Shown in pieces: positions 18,164-27,213 of a stretch of DNA of 64,000 nucleotides. Made by a program: the position numbers and the translations under genes. Positions within the stretch are counted from its first letter, which is position 1. Each line of letters begins with the position of its first letter. The notes below the pieces were generated by a model, which was not told where the DNA came from, ran no database searches, and saw only the letters and a list, made by a program, of their open reading frames with translations. This stretch comes from Pseudomonas sp. BSw22131 (GTDB lineage: Bacteria; Pseudomonadota; Gammaproteobacteria; Pseudomonadales; Pseudomonadaceae): assembly GCF_026810445.1 (NCBI RefSeq), contig NZ_CP113949.1, forward strand, positions 1,984,001 through 2,048,000, written 5' to 3'.

Positions 18164-18952
18164 ATGAACACAAGCGCCAACGCTAAACGCGGCATCAGCT
18201 GGGCCTGGTTCCACAAACTGGGCTCGCCGAAATGGTTTTATGGCATCAGCGGGCGTCTGCTGCCCTGGCTGAGTGTCGCCGCCGCAGGGTTGATCGGCCT
18301 TGGCGTGGTCTGGGGCCTGGCCTTCGCGCCGCCGGACTATCAACAAGGCAACAGCTTTCGCATCATCTACATCCATGTGCCCTCGGCCATGCTCGCGCAG
18401 TCCTGCTACTTGATGCTCGCCGTCTGCGGCGTGGTCGGGCTGGTCTGGAAAATGAAGATGGCCGATATCGCGCTGCAATGCGCCGCGCCCATCGGCGCCT
18501 GGATGACCGCTTTGGCGCTGGTGACGGGAGCGATCTGGGGTAAACCGACCTGGGGCTCATGGTGGGTGTGGGACGCGCGACTGACCTCGATGCTGATTCT
18601 GCTGTTTCTGTACTTCGGTTTGATCGCTCTGGGCAATGCGATCACCAATCGCGACAGCGCTGCCAGAGCCTGCGCGGTGCTGGCGATCGTGGGAGTGATC
18701 AACATCCCGATCATCAAATATTCGGTGGAGTGGTGGAGCACCCTGCACCAGGGCGCCACGTTCAGCCTGACCGAGAAGCCCGCGATGCCGGCTGAAATGT
18801 GGCTGCCGCTGTTGTTCACGGTGCTGGGTTTCTACTGCTTTTTTGGCGCTGTGTTGTTGCTGCGGATGCGCCTTGAAGTGCTCAAGCGCGAAGCCCGTGC
18901 CAGTTGGGTCAAGGATGAAGTCCTGAAAAGTTTGAAAGGGCGAGCGTCATGA
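18164..18952 (+). CDS. ccmC: Heme exporter/heme-handling protein CcmC
   Basis: CcmC delivers heme to CcmE at the periplasmic face. The 262-residue, six-helix protein carries the tryptophan-rich heme motif [18 protein letters not shown] near residues 126-143. Flanking histidines are in YIHVPSA and ...EWWSTLHQG. The start ATG 18164 follows an in-frame GTG at 18161; ATG is preferred. The stop codon overlaps the start of ccmD by 4 bases. Confidence 0.95.
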   Translation: MNTSANAKRGISWAWFHKLGSPKWFYGISGRLLPWLSVAAAGLIGLGVVWGLAFAPPDYQQGNSFRIIYIHVPSAMLAQSCYLMLAVCGVVGLVWKMKMADIALQCAAPIGAWMTALALVTGAIWGKPTWGSWWVWDARLTSMLILLFLYFGLIALGNAITNRDSAARACAVLAIVGVINIPIIKYSVEWWSTLHQGATFSLTEKPAMPAEMWLPLLFTVLGFYCFFGAVLLLRMRLEVLKREARASWVKDEVLKSLKGRAS

Positions 18953-19125
18953 GTTTTGCATCGTTCGCTGACTTTCTGTCAATGGGCAAGCACGCGGTGT
19001 TTGTCTGGACCGCTTACGGCGTATGCCTGGCGGTGCTGGTCATCAACGTGGCCTCACCGCTGTTGTCGCGTCGGCGTTACCTGCAACAAGAGGCGCGTCG
19101 TTTGCGCCGGGAGAGCAATAAGTGA
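18949..19125 (+). CDS. ccmD: Heme exporter small protein CcmD
   Basis: This 58-residue protein has one membrane helix (about residues 15-37) with the tail [18 protein letters not shown] on the cytoplasmic side. CcmD is needed to release heme-loaded CcmE from CcmC. The start ATG at 18949 overlaps the ccmC stop (ATGA). The stop TGA at 19123-19125 overlaps the ccmE GTG at 19122. Size, topology and position between ccmC and ccmE identify it. Confidence 0.92.
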   Translation: MSFASFADFLSMGKHAVFVWTAYGVCLAVLVINVASPLLSRRRYLQQEARRLRRESNK

Positions 19126-19589
19126 ATCCGCTGCGCAAAAAGCGACTGTTGGTGATCGCGGCGATTCTCGCCGGTGTCGGCATCGCTGTGACCCTGGCCC
19201 TCAGCGCCCTGCAGGAAAACATCAATCTGTTTTACACCCCGACTCAGATCGCCAGCGGCGAAGCGCCGCACGACACGCGGATTCGCGCTGGTGGCATGGT
19301 CGAGAAGGGTTCGCTGGAACGTTCCGGCGACTCGCTGGACGTCAAATTCGTGGTCACCGATTTCAACAAATCGGTGACCATCACTTACCGTGGGATCCTT
19401 CCGGACCTGTTCCGTGAAGGGCAGGGCATCGTCGCGCTGGGCAAGCTCAACGCCGACGGCGTGGTGGTCGCCGATGAAGTGCTGGCCAAGCACGACGAAA
19501 AATACATGCCGCCCGAAGTCACCAAAGCCTTGAAAGACAGCGGCCAGTCGGCGCCGGGTTCGTCTTCCATGCCAGTCAAACAGGGTTAA
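19122..19589 (+). CDS. ccmE: Heme chaperone CcmE
   Basis: CcmE binds heme covalently in the periplasm and passes it to CcmF/CcmH. The 155-residue protein has an N-terminal signal anchor (about residues 8-30). A beta-barrel domain follows, ending in [12 protein letters not shown], where the histidine is the covalent heme ligand and the tyrosine an axial ligand. The C terminus is disordered. The start is GTG 19122, overlapping the ccmD stop codon, with no ATG nearby in frame. Confidence 0.95.
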   Translation: MNPLRKKRLLVIAAILAGVGIAVTLALSALQENINLFYTPTQIASGEAPHDTRIRAGGMVEKGSLERSGDSLDVKFVVTDFNKSVTITYRGILPDLFREGQGIVALGKLNADGVVVADEVLAKHDEKYMPPEVTKALKDSGQSAPGSSSMPVKQG

Positions 19590-19594
19590 AAACG

Positions 19595-21568
19595 ATGATT
19601 CCTGAGCTCGGCCATCTGGCCATGATTCTGGCGCTGTGCTTCGCCATCGTGCAGGCCGTCGTGCCTTTGGTCGGCGCATGGCGCGGCGACCGTTTGTGGA
19701 TGAGCCTGGCGCAACCGGCGGCGTGGGGGCAGTTTGCGTTCCTGGTGTTCTCGTTTGGCTGCCTGACCTACTCGTTCATGGTCGACGATTTTTCCGTGGC
19801 CTACATCGCCGAAAACTCCAACAGTGCCTTGCCCTGGTATTACAAGTTCAGCGCGGTGTGGGGTGCTCACGAAGGCTCGCTGTTGCTCTGGGCGTTGATT
19901 CTGGGCGGCTGGACCTTTGCGGTATCGATATTTTCCCGGCAGTTGCCGCAGGTCATGCTGGCGCGCGTACTGGCTGTAATGGGCATGATCAGCATCGGTT
20001 TTCTGTTGTTTCTGATCCTCACTTCCAATCCGTTCAGCCGCATCCTGCCGCAAGTCCCGCTCAATGGGCGCGACCTTAATCCCTTGCTGCAAGACATCGG
20101 CCTGATCGTCCATCCGCCCATGCTGTACATGGGATACGTCGGCTTCTCGGTGGCGTTCGCTTTCGCCATTGCCGCCTTACTCGGTGGGCGTCTTGATGCG
20201 GCGTGGGCACGCTGGTCACGTCCGTGGACGATTGTCGCCTGGGCGTTCCTCGGTATCGGCATCACCTTGGGCTCGTGGTGGGCCTATTACGAGCTTGGCT
20301 GGGGCGGCTGGTGGTTCTGGGACCCGGTTGAAAATGCCTCGTTCATGCCATGGCTGGTGGGCACGGCGTTGATCCACTCACTGGCCGTCACCGAGAAGCG
20401 TGGCGTGTTCAAGAGCTGGACGGTGCTGCTGGCCATTGCCGCGTTTTCCCTGAGCCTGCTCGGGACGTTCCTGGTCCGCTCTGGCGTTCTGACCTCGGTG
20501 CATGCGTTTGCATCGGACCCTGCGCGCGGCGTGTTCATCCTGATTTTTCTGCTGATGGTGGTCGGCGGTTCGCTGACGCTGTTCGCCCTGCGCGCGCCGG
20601 TGGTCAAAAGCCATGTCGGCTTTGGCCTGTGGTCGCGGGAAACGCTGCTGCTGGGCAATAACCTGGTGCTGGTGGTGGCCGCGTCGATGATTCTGCTGGG
20701 CACGCTGTATCCGCTGGCGGTCGATGCGCTGAGCGGGGAGAAGATGTCGGTGGGGCCGCCGTATTTCAACGCGCTGTTCGTGCCGTTGATGGCGCTGCTG
20801 ATGGCAGTCATGGCGGTCGGGGTGCTGGTGCGTTGGAAGGACACACCGGTCAAATGGTTGCTCAGCATGCTTGCCCCGGTTCTGGTGGGCAGTGCTGTGC
20901 TGGGCGCCGTTGCGGCGTTCGCCATGGAAGATTTCCATTGGGCCGTGCTCGCCACGTGCATGCTCGCCGCGTGGGTGTTGCTGGCGGGTGCGCGCGACTT
21001 GCTGGACAAGACCCGCCACAAGGGCTTGCTCAAAGGCGCACGCACCATGACCCGCAGTTACTGGGGCATGCAAGTGGCGCATATCGGTATTGCAGTGCTG
21101 GCGCTGGGTGTGGTGCTGTCGAGCCAGAACAGCGCCGAGCGCGACCTGCGTCTGTCGCCCGGCGAGTCGATGGAGCTGGGCGGTTATACGTTCGTGTTCG
21201 AGGGCGCGAAGCATTATCAGGGCCCGAATTTCACGTCTGATCGCGGCACGATCCGGGTGCTGGAAGATGGCAAGGAAATCACTGTGCTGCACCCGGAAAA
21301 ACGCCTTTACACCGTGCAGCAGTCGATGATGACCGAAGCCGGTATCGACGCCGGTTTCACCCGTGACCTCTACGTCGCACTGGGCGAGCCGCTGGATAAC
21401 GGCGCCTGGGCGGTGCGGGTTCACGTCAAGCCGTTCGTGCGCTGGATCTGGTTCGGCGGGCTGATTACCGCGCTGGGTGGTTTACTGGCGGCGCTGGACA
21501 AGCGTTATCGAGTCAAAGTGAAAGCCCGCGTGCGTGACGCCTTGGGCCTGTCGGGAGCGGCGGTATGA
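19595..21568 (+). CDS. ccmF: Heme lyase CcmF
   Basis: CcmF is the core of the heme lyase that attaches heme to apocytochrome c. The 657-residue protein has about 15 hydrophobic helices. The WWD motif WGGWWFWDPVENASFMPWL lies near residues 230-248. Conserved histidine contexts are WGAHEGS near 90 and IVHPPMLYMGY near 170. A periplasmic domain lies before the last helix. It starts 5 bases after ccmE and its stop overlaps ccmG (21565). Confidence 0.96.
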   Translation: MIPELGHLAMILALCFAIVQAVVPLVGAWRGDRLWMSLAQPAAWGQFAFLVFSFGCLTYSFMVDDFSVAYIAENSNSALPWYYKFSAVWGAHEGSLLLWALILGGWTFAVSIFSRQLPQVMLARVLAVMGMISIGFLLFLILTSNPFSRILPQVPLNGRDLNPLLQDIGLIVHPPMLYMGYVGFSVAFAFAIAALLGGRLDAAWARWSRPWTIVAWAFLGIGITLGSWWAYYELGWGGWWFWDPVENASFMPWLVGTALIHSLAVTEKRGVFKSWTVLLAIAAFSLSLLGTFLVRSGVLTSVHAFASDPARGVFILIFLLMVVGGSLTLFALRAPVVKSHVGFGLWSRETLLLGNNLVLVVAASMILLGTLYPLAVDALSGEKMSVGPPYFNALFVPLMALLMAVMAVGVLVRWKDTPVKWLLSMLAPVLVGSAVLGAVAAFAMEDFHWAVLATCMLAAWVLLAGARDLLDKTRHKGLLKGARTMTRSYWGMQVAHIGIAVLALGVVLSSQNSAERDLRLSPGESMELGGYTFVFEGAKHYQGPNFTSDRGTIRVLEDGKEITVLHPEKRLYTVQQSMMTEAGIDAGFTRDLYVALGEPLDNGAWAVRVHVKPFVRWIWFGGLITALGGLLAALDKRYRVKVKARVRDALGLSGAAV

Positions 21569-22101
21569 AGCGTTGGGTGTTGTTGATTCCGCTGGTGCTG
21601 TTTCTGGGCGTGGCGGGTTTTCTGTATCGAGGGCTCTACCTTGACCCGGCGGAACTGCCGTCGGCGTTGATCGATAAACCGTTTCCCGAGTTTTCGTTGC
21701 CGGCGGTGCAGGGCGGCGCTGTCATCACTCGCGCCACCCTGTTGGGCAAGCCGGCGCTGATCAACGTCTGGGGCACCTGGTGCGTCGCCTGTCGCGTCGA
21801 GCATCCGGTGCTCAACAAGCTGGCGCAGCAGGGCGTGGTGATTTACGGCATCAACTACAAAGACGTCAACGCCGACGCGCTGAAGTGGCTGAGCGAATTT
21901 CACGACCCGTATCAGCTGAACATTCGCGACGAAGCCGGCAGTCTGGGCCTGAACCTGGGAGTCTACGGCGCGCCGGAAACGTTTCTGATCGACAGCAAGG
22001 GCATCATTCGCTACAAGCACGTCGGTGTGATCGACGAAGCGGTCTGGCGCGACAAACTGGCCGGTCAGTACCAGGGTCTGGTCGATGAGGCCAGGCAATG
22101 A
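21565..22101 (+). CDS. ccmG: Thiol:disulfide oxidoreductase CcmG (DsbE)
   Basis: CcmG keeps apocytochrome c cysteines reduced. The 178-residue thioredoxin-fold protein has an N-terminal membrane anchor (about 4-22) and the active site WGTWCVACRVEHP near residue 75. The cis-proline follows in GAPETFLID. The CVAC pair differs from the more usual CPTC or CPVC but keeps both cysteines. It overlaps ccmF and ccmH by 4 bases each. Confidence 0.95.
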   Translation: MKRWVLLIPLVLFLGVAGFLYRGLYLDPAELPSALIDKPFPEFSLPAVQGGAVITRATLLGKPALINVWGTWCVACRVEHPVLNKLAQQGVVIYGINYKDVNADALKWLSEFHDPYQLNIRDEAGSLGLNLGVYGAPETFLIDSKGIIRYKHVGVIDEAVWRDKLAGQYQGLVDEARQ

Positions 22102-22568
22102 GGCGTTTGATTGCGGCCGCCGCTCTGACGCTGGGACTGGCGGGCCTCGCCCACGCGGCCATTGACGCCTACACGTTCAAGGACGAGGCCGAGCGCGCAC
22201 GCTACAGCGATTTGACCAAGGAGCTGCGCTGCCCCAAGTGCCAGAACCAGGACATCGCCGACTCCAACGCGCCCATCGCTGCCGACCTGCGCAAAGAGAT
22301 CTACCGCATGCTTGGCGAAGGCCAGAGCAATCAGCAGATCATCGACTTCATGGTCGACCGTTACGGCGAGTTCGTGCGTTACAAGCCTGAGTTGAGTGCA
22401 CGCACCTGGTTGCTGTGGTTCGGTCCGGCTGGCTTGTTGTTCGGCGGGGTGTTGTTGATTGGGGTGATTGTCGTTCGCCGTCGCGCCAAACGTACTGCAG
22501 ACACCGAAGTGCTTTCTGACGAGGAGCGTCAGCGCCTCGCCCACCTGTTGGATAAAAACCACGAATGA
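22098..22568 (+). CDS. ccmH: Cytochrome c maturation protein CcmH
   Basis: CcmH presents the reduced apocytochrome to the lyase. The 156-residue protein has a signal peptide (about 1-20). The heme-lyase motif LRCPKCQNQ is near residues 43-51, in a three-helix domain. A membrane helix (about 103-123) leads to a short basic cytoplasmic tail. This is the short, pseudomonad form; the TPR half is the separate gene ccmI, which overlaps it by 4 bases. Confidence 0.95.
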   Translation: MRRLIAAAALTLGLAGLAHAAIDAYTFKDEAERARYSDLTKELRCPKCQNQDIADSNAPIAADLRKEIYRMLGEGQSNQQIIDFMVDRYGEFVRYKPELSARTWLLWFGPAGLLFGGVLLIGVIVVRRRAKRTADTEVLSDEERQRLAHLLDKNHE

Positions 22569-23770
22569 TTGATTTTTGGCTAGCCGCTGGCCTGCTGTTG
22601 CTGGTCGCCTTGGGGTTTCTGCTGATTCCCGTTTTGCGTGGCCGTCGTGCGCAACGTGAAGAAGACCGCACGGCCCTGAACGTCGCGCTCTATCAGGAAC
22701 GCGTGGCTGAGTTGCAGGTTCAGCAGGAGGAGGGCGTCTTGTCCTCGGCGCAGCTGGACAGTGGCCGCGCAGAAGCTGCGCGGGAATTGCTGGCCGATAC
22801 CGAAGGCGCTGAAGCTGAGCGTGTTTCAAGGCTGGGCAAGCCGCTGCCACTGGTCGCTGCGTTGCTGGTGCCGGTGCTGGGGTTTGCGCTGTATATGCAT
22901 TTCGGCGCCAGTGACAAGGTCGAACTGACCCGCGAGTTTGCTCAGCCACCCGGTTCGCTGGTGGAAATGACCAGCCGTCTTGAGCGTGCGGTCAAGGCGC
23001 AGCCGGATTCGGCCGAAGGGATTTATTTCCTGGCGCGGACCTACATGGCTCAGGATCGCCCCGCCGATGCCGCCGCCATGTTCGAGCGCGCCGTGGGCCT
23101 GGCCGGACGTCAGCCCGAGCTGCTCGGACAGTGGGCGCAGGCATTGTATTTTGCCGGCAACAAGCATTGGTCGCCGCATATTCAGGCGTTGTCCGATGAG
23201 GCGTTGAAGCTTGATCCAAAGGAAGTGACCAGTCTTGGGCTCAAGGGGATTGCTGCGTTCGAGGGTGAGCGCTATCAGGAAGCGGTGGATTACTGGAAAC
23301 GCCTGCTGACCGCGCTGCCGGCTGATGACCCGTCGCGTTCGGCCCTTGAGGGCGGGATCGCCAGGGCGGCTGACAAGCTTCTCCAAAACGGCGGCAAGCT
23401 GACTGAAACGCCGGTGGTGTCTGCCAAAAGTGCGACGCTCAGCGTGCGTGTGACGCTCTCGGATGCGCTCAAAGACAAGGTGCTGCCGACCGACACGGTA
23501 TTCGTGTTTGCGCGCGCTGTGTCCGGGCCGCCTGCGCCGCTGGCGGTCAAGCGGGTGACAGTCGCCGATCTGCCGGTGGACGTGGAGCTGACGGACGCCG
23601 ACGCAATGATGCCGCAGCTGAAACTGTCCAACTTTCCCGAAGTCCAACTCGTTGCCCGGGTATCGCGGGCAGGCCAGCCCACAGCCGGTGAGTGGATTGG
23701 TCGCAGTCAGCCGTTGCCGAGCAACGTGACTGCACGTCAGGCCTTGACCATCGATAGCCCCGATAAGTAG
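22565..23770 (+). CDS. ccmI: Cytochrome c biogenesis TPR protein CcmI
   Basis: CcmI binds the C terminus of apocytochrome c and chaperones it to the lyase. The 401-residue protein has two membrane helices (about 2-22 and 94-113) joined by a basic, leucine-zipper-like loop. A TPR domain occupies about 130-265, with [23 protein letters not shown]-terminal beta domain follows. The start overlaps the ccmH stop. It is the last ccm gene. Confidence 0.94.
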   Translation: MIDFWLAAGLLLLVALGFLLIPVLRGRRAQREEDRTALNVALYQERVAELQVQQEEGVLSSAQLDSGRAEAARELLADTEGAEAERVSRLGKPLPLVAALLVPVLGFALYMHFGASDKVELTREFAQPPGSLVEMTSRLERAVKAQPDSAEGIYFLARTYMAQDRPADAAAMFERAVGLAGRQPELLGQWAQALYFAGNKHWSPHIQALSDEALKLDPKEVTSLGLKGIAAFEGERYQEAVDYWKRLLTALPADDPSRSALEGGIARAADKLLQNGGKLTETPVVSAKSATLSVRVTLSDALKDKVLPTDTVFVFARAVSGPPAPLAVKRVTVADLPVDVELTDADAMMPQLKLSNFPEVQLVARVSRAGQPTAGEWIGRSQPLPSNVTARQALTIDSPDK

Positions 23771-23794
23771 CCCTTACAGTTGAGAGTTTCGCTT

Positions 23795-24202
23795 ATGTAT
23801 CGCGTCGCACGTTTTGCCTTGTTGAGTGTGGTGGTGGCCTTGAGCGCTGCCTGCGCCGTCCAGCGTCCCGGCCCGCAGAGTTCCGAGCCGATTTCCAGCG
23901 TGCCCGGGAGCCCGTCGCCGACACCGCAACCAGGCACGCCGCGCACCACGCCGCAACCCTCTGCGCCCAAGCCTGCGCCGAAAACCTCCTCGCACTTCGC
24001 TCCACCGCCTGGGGGCAACAGCCACTGGGATGCGAGCCTGGGCGTGCATGTGCTGGATAACGTGCCAAATACCTTTTATCGCCAGCGCACCTACTATCGC
24101 TGGAACAACGGCTGGACATGGGCCACATCGCCCAACGGCCCCTGGCAGGAAACCGACTCCAGCGGCGTCCCGCCAGGGCTGAGCAAACAGTTCGGGAATT
24201 AA
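23795..24202 (+). CDS. Small proline-rich lipoprotein
   Basis: The 135-residue protein has a lipoprotein signal peptide ending in LSAAC (cysteine near residue 20). A Pro/Ser/Thr-rich spacer follows (about 25-75). A short C-terminal domain is rich in Tyr and Trp (FYRQRTYYRWNNGWTWATSP). I do not recognise a function; it is probably anchored in the outer membrane. ATG 23795 lies 24 bases after ccmI, so it may be co-transcribed. The last codons and stop (PGLSKQFGN) are duplicated 9.7 kb downstream at 33884, at the far edge of the VgrG island. Confidence 0.75.
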   Translation: MYRVARFALLSVVVALSAACAVQRPGPQSSEPISSVPGSPSPTPQPGTPRTTPQPSAPKPAPKTSSHFAPPPGGNSHWDASLGVHVLDNVPNTFYRQRTYYRWNNGWTWATSPNGPWQETDSSGVPPGLSKQFGN

Positions 24203-24358
24203 CGGCGTCCTGTAGGAGCTTGCCCGCGAACGCGTTGTGTCAGCCGATTTGGTTGGCGCTGACACACCTTGATCGCGGGCAAGCGCGCTCCTACAGATTC
24301 AGGAGAGGCCTCACATTTACGGTGGTACGGGCCTGGGAGTTCAGACCGCACAAAAAAC
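24176..24358. repeat. Left direct repeat bounding the VgrG island
   Basis: This stretch is repeated at 33884-34064 in the same orientation. The first 44 bases, covering the last codons of the lipoprotein gene and its stop, are identical. The REP element and the sequence ...ACAGATTCAGGA-AGGCCTC are close to identical. Similarity weakens but continues to a CACAAA-rich end. The left copy lacks the hairpin terminator that follows the right copy. Confidence 0.85.
24211..24295. repeat. REP pair (TGTAGGAGC family)
   Basis: Inverted arms TGTAGGAGC-TTGCCCGCGA and TCGCGGGCAAGCGCGCTCCTACA enclose a GTGTCAGCC...GCTGACAC inner stem. The same element recurs at 33919-34004 and 44832-44923. Confidence 0.85.
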
Positions 24359-24389
24359 TTGTTTATTTTGTGGTTTACCCAGTATCACT

Positions 24390-24550
24390 ACCGACGTGTG
24401 AAATGGTTGAGTATCGTGAATTTTATCCAATTGCGAGTGCGTCGGATCATTTGAGCCACTCCGATTCGGGTCTTCGTCGAGCAACGTCTGTGCGTAGTCC
24501 ACGCTGTTGCCCCGCAATTGCAATAACGACTGGCACTGGGTATGAATATC
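24390..24550 (-). pseudogene. Remnant of a HET-C toxin tail
   Basis: Read in reverse, 24545 to about 24390 encodes SLLQLRGNSVDYAQTLLDED followed by PNRSGSNDPTHSQL. This matches about 60 residues of the VgrG tail (near residues 1360-1420) and the orphan tail at 26391-27213. Homology stops on both sides and no start precedes it, so it is a fragment. It lies downstream of the immunity-type gene at 24575, repeating the tail/immunity alternation in decayed form. Confidence 0.8.
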
Positions 24551-24574
24551 AAGCGTGCCGAGATTTTGATTTTT

Positions 24575-25423
24575 TCATAGCTGCGTCTGTTTTTTCGCTG
24601 GCAAACCTAGAAAAATGGATGCCCAATCAATGAAGTTGATCGCTGTTTGCTTCAGAGTATTCTTCGCAATTTCATCAAACTTTACAGACTTACGCTCCTG
24701 AGACGGCGTAGAGGTTTTTATTTTTAGCTCACGACTGGCTTTAAAAACATCACCCTCAAAAGAGACGGCGTAAATCGTGCTCTCGATATTGTTACCGTCT
24801 GTATCAGCCCCGCTCAATATATAGCCGGGCCCGCTACGAACGATTGAGCAAAAACCTGGTCCACAGCCTCTACCAAAGTTGGCGCTACCGCGTATTAATC
24901 GATTAGCCTCAACTACAGTCGACTTGCTATCGATCGGACCTCCTTCAAATTCAAGATAGCCGGGGAAATACTGTTTTGGCCTATTTTCAACACTGTGGCT
25001 AGCAGAGCCTTTGCAGATATCCGGATCCTGGTATTTTCTGCAACTAAAGAAAACTTTAAAAAATAAGACTTCGCCACTCCCGTCCCATCGAAGCCCTACT
25101 TTTAAACCTAGCTCATCCCAGATAAATAGGTCTTGACTAGACATTTCCCGAGGATGACCGCCTAGTGCCTCTTTCCAGGTAGAAATGTCATCACCAAACC
25201 TTACGACCTTTCCATTAATTACTATTTCTCCACCATTCACTATTATCTCTGGAGCCGCTCCCTTCGAGATGCGACGAATGCCCAGCGACCAATCATTTAA
25301 CTGGCTTAGTTTTTGCCTGCTTCTTTCCCAAGTTGTTTCACCAAATGAACTGCCGGCCTCGACAGGAAGAGCAGTCATCAACAGGATTAGAGTTAGATAC
25401 GAATATACAACACGGCACCTCAT
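24575..25423 (-). CDS. Exported immunity-type protein of the HET-C family, copy D
   Basis: The 282-residue product has a signal peptide (about 1-22, ending VEAGSS). Its domain is shared with the proteins at 25619, 27210 and 28097. Conserved blocks are LNDWSLGIRRISKGAAPEII, a WDELGLKVGLRW strand, GYLEFEGGPIDSKSTVVEAN and GRGCGPGFC. Two cysteine pairs, C-x8-C and C-x4-C, are invariant among the copies and suggest periplasmic disulfides. The start MRCRVV at 25423 matches the MRC start of copy B, although ATGs at 25429 and 25447 are possible. The role is inferred: position after a VgrG effector and periplasmic export suggest self-protection from the toxin. The region is AT-richer than the backbone. 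Confidence 0.75.
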   Translation of the reverse strand: MRCRVVYSYLTLILLMTALPVEAGSSFGETTWERSRQKLSQLNDWSLGIRRISKGAAPEIIVNGGEIVINGKVVRFGDDISTWKEALGGHPREMSSQDLFIWDELGLKVGLRWDGSGEVLFFKVFFSCRKYQDPDICKGSASHSVENRPKQYFPGYLEFEGGPIDSKSTVVEANRLIRGSANFGRGCGPGFCSIVRSGPGYILSGADTDGNNIESTIYAVSFEGDVFKASRELKIKTSTPSQERKSVKFDEIAKNTLKQTAINFIDWASIFLGLPAKKQTQL

Positions 25424-25622
25424 GGCCATTGAACGTAATTTCTCCATCGTTAACGATAATCTCTGGCTTTGCTCCCTTCGGAATGCGGCGAATCACCACT
25501 GACTAATCATTTAAGCGACTGAGCTCCGCCTTGGTATTTTCCCAGTAATTATCAATCGAACTGGACGCTTTGGCGCAGAGAGCAATCGCTGCAAATATTA
25601 AAACCAAGCCAGCGCGTATCAC
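25424..25622 (-). pseudogene. Truncated immunity-type gene fragment, copy E
   Basis: From GTG 25622, which overlaps the stop of copy C (GTGA), the frame reads a signal-peptide-like start, VIRAGLVLIFAAIALCAKA. NYWENTKAELSRLND follows, then a TAG where the other copies have the tryptophan of NDWSLGIRR. The family sequence continues for about 25 residues (VIRRIPKGAKPEIIV...) and breaks off exactly where copy D starts. It is a 5' fragment with an internal stop. Confidence 0.8.
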
Positions 25623-26391
25623 GGCTGCACCTGAGGCGCGCTAGGATGATCTTCGAGATGAGCCGGGGAAGATGTATTTTCTGAAACTTCAACCGGAGGC
25701 TCATAAAGACCTCGATTACCTCCAGTAAATGACACATTATAAATTACACTTTTAAATCTTCGACTATCTACATCAACGAAACTCAAAAAACGACCGTCAT
25801 CAACAGCATATCCTAAGCACAATTCGGTCCCACAACCTCGACCATATCGACCTCTACCAGTTATTAAGTTATTAACATCATCTACAGTAGACTCGTTATC
25901 GATGGCACCACCGTCTACTTCCAGATACCCTGTAAAATATTTTTAGGATCATAATCATGTCCACGCCCCCCATTTCTGGCACAGTCAGAACCATGCATTC
26001 GTTCTTTGCAGCTAAAATCAACAATCAAGGTGCGTACCTTTGTTTCATCGCTAGGATAAAGTGCGACTTTGATCCCTATATCATCCCATATCAAAACCCT
26101 ACCATGAAATGCGGGTCTCGTGTTTGAACCCAATACTCGCTTCCAGTCTTGCAAGGAATGGCCAATCTTTAAAACTTCCCCATTGTATTTAATTTCTCCG
26201 TCACTCACGATGATCTCAGGCTTTGCTCCCTTCGGAATGCGGCGAATCCCCAATGACCAGTCATTTATGCGACTGAGCTCCGCCTTGGTGTTTTCCCAAG
26301 TGATGTCACCCAGCAAACCATCCGCCTCGGCAGTTTTCGAAACCATTGCGAATATGAAAACAAGGCATGAAAAAACAATGGAACTCCTCAT
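25619..26391 (-). pseudogene. Frameshifted immunity-type gene, copy C
   Basis: ATG 26391 starts a signal peptide nearly identical to that of copy A. The family domain runs to about residue 150, ending DPKNILQGIWK at 25915. Relative to the other copies one T is missing from the T-run near 25931-25940. In the next frame the family continues as YFTGYLEVDGGAIDNESTV, GRGCGTELC and the end SAPQVQP, with the stop at 25619. It therefore looks like a one-base deletion in an otherwise complete gene, or a homopolymer sequencing error. The start overlaps the orphan tail stop (TGATG). Confidence 0.82.
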
Positions 26392-27213
26392 CACCGCGCC
26401 TGACTTTTTTCGCCAGTCAATACTTCGTAATTTTGCTGTATGTAATTCCATGCTTCCTCTCCCTGTTCACCCATTTTCTTGACCCGCGCCAGCGCAGCTT
26501 TTCCATGCTGTTCGTGAATATGATGCAACTCGGTCAGAGACGCACCGCGCTTGACTTCTTCGCGGTGTTCGCGCGCCCATTCCATAACCAGTGGGTCCTG
26601 CCAAGTGCTGTCTTGGGGATGGGTGAAAAAGCGCTCTATTGCTAGAGCTGGATCTGCGGTTTCAGCGCCGCGCCATTTGTTGTTCATAGCTTGCCCCACC
26701 ACGCGAACAGCTTCTTTAGCCAGTTTCACTGCTAGAGTATGAAATGGGTGTGTGTCGTGATCCTTGGCTAATTGCGAGTGCGTCGGATCAGTTGAGCCGC
26801 TACGGTTCGGGTCTTCTTCCAGCAATGTTTGCGCGTCATCTACGCTGTTGCCCAGCAATTGCAACAACGACTGGAACACGGTGTTGTAGCTGTTGGAGAT
26901 CAGCCGCATCGGCGCCGCTGCCATCCATCCCATGCGTTCTATGTGTTGATGACCTGGCGTACTTGCCCATTTATCACGCAGCGCGAGGTAGTTCTCGAGG
27001 GCGGGCAGCAGACGCATCGTCGTGATGCTCCCCCAGTAATATCAGCAGCATCTTTTCACTGTCTGATCGTATGCCCGGCTCACTGGCAACGAATGTCCAG
27101 GGATCGACAGGGAACAGCACCATAGCCAAGGGCTCAGCGAGGCTTGCGATCACGTCAGTGGAACTGAACATGCCTGTTACCAGAGAGAGTTTCCACTTGG
27201 CAGCATATGTCAC
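26391..27213 (-). pseudogene. Orphan HET-C toxin tail with frameshift
   Basis: This segment repeats the last ~270 residues of the VgrG effector (from AxKWKLxLVTGMFSSTDVI, residue about 1252 of VgrG, to LTGEKSQ). It lacks VgrG, metalloprotease and N-terminal HET-C parts. It begins with a GTG at 27213 that overlaps the stop of the upstream immunity-type gene (GTGA). Identity is very high for the first ~180 residues and drops afterwards, for instance at GQAMNNKWRGAETADPALA. A one-base insertion after GEHHDD near 27016 shifts the frame; the second part is open from ATG 27017. The arrangement resembles orphan toxin tails of Rhs and CdiA loci. As written it cannot make one continuous protein. Confidence 0.8.
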
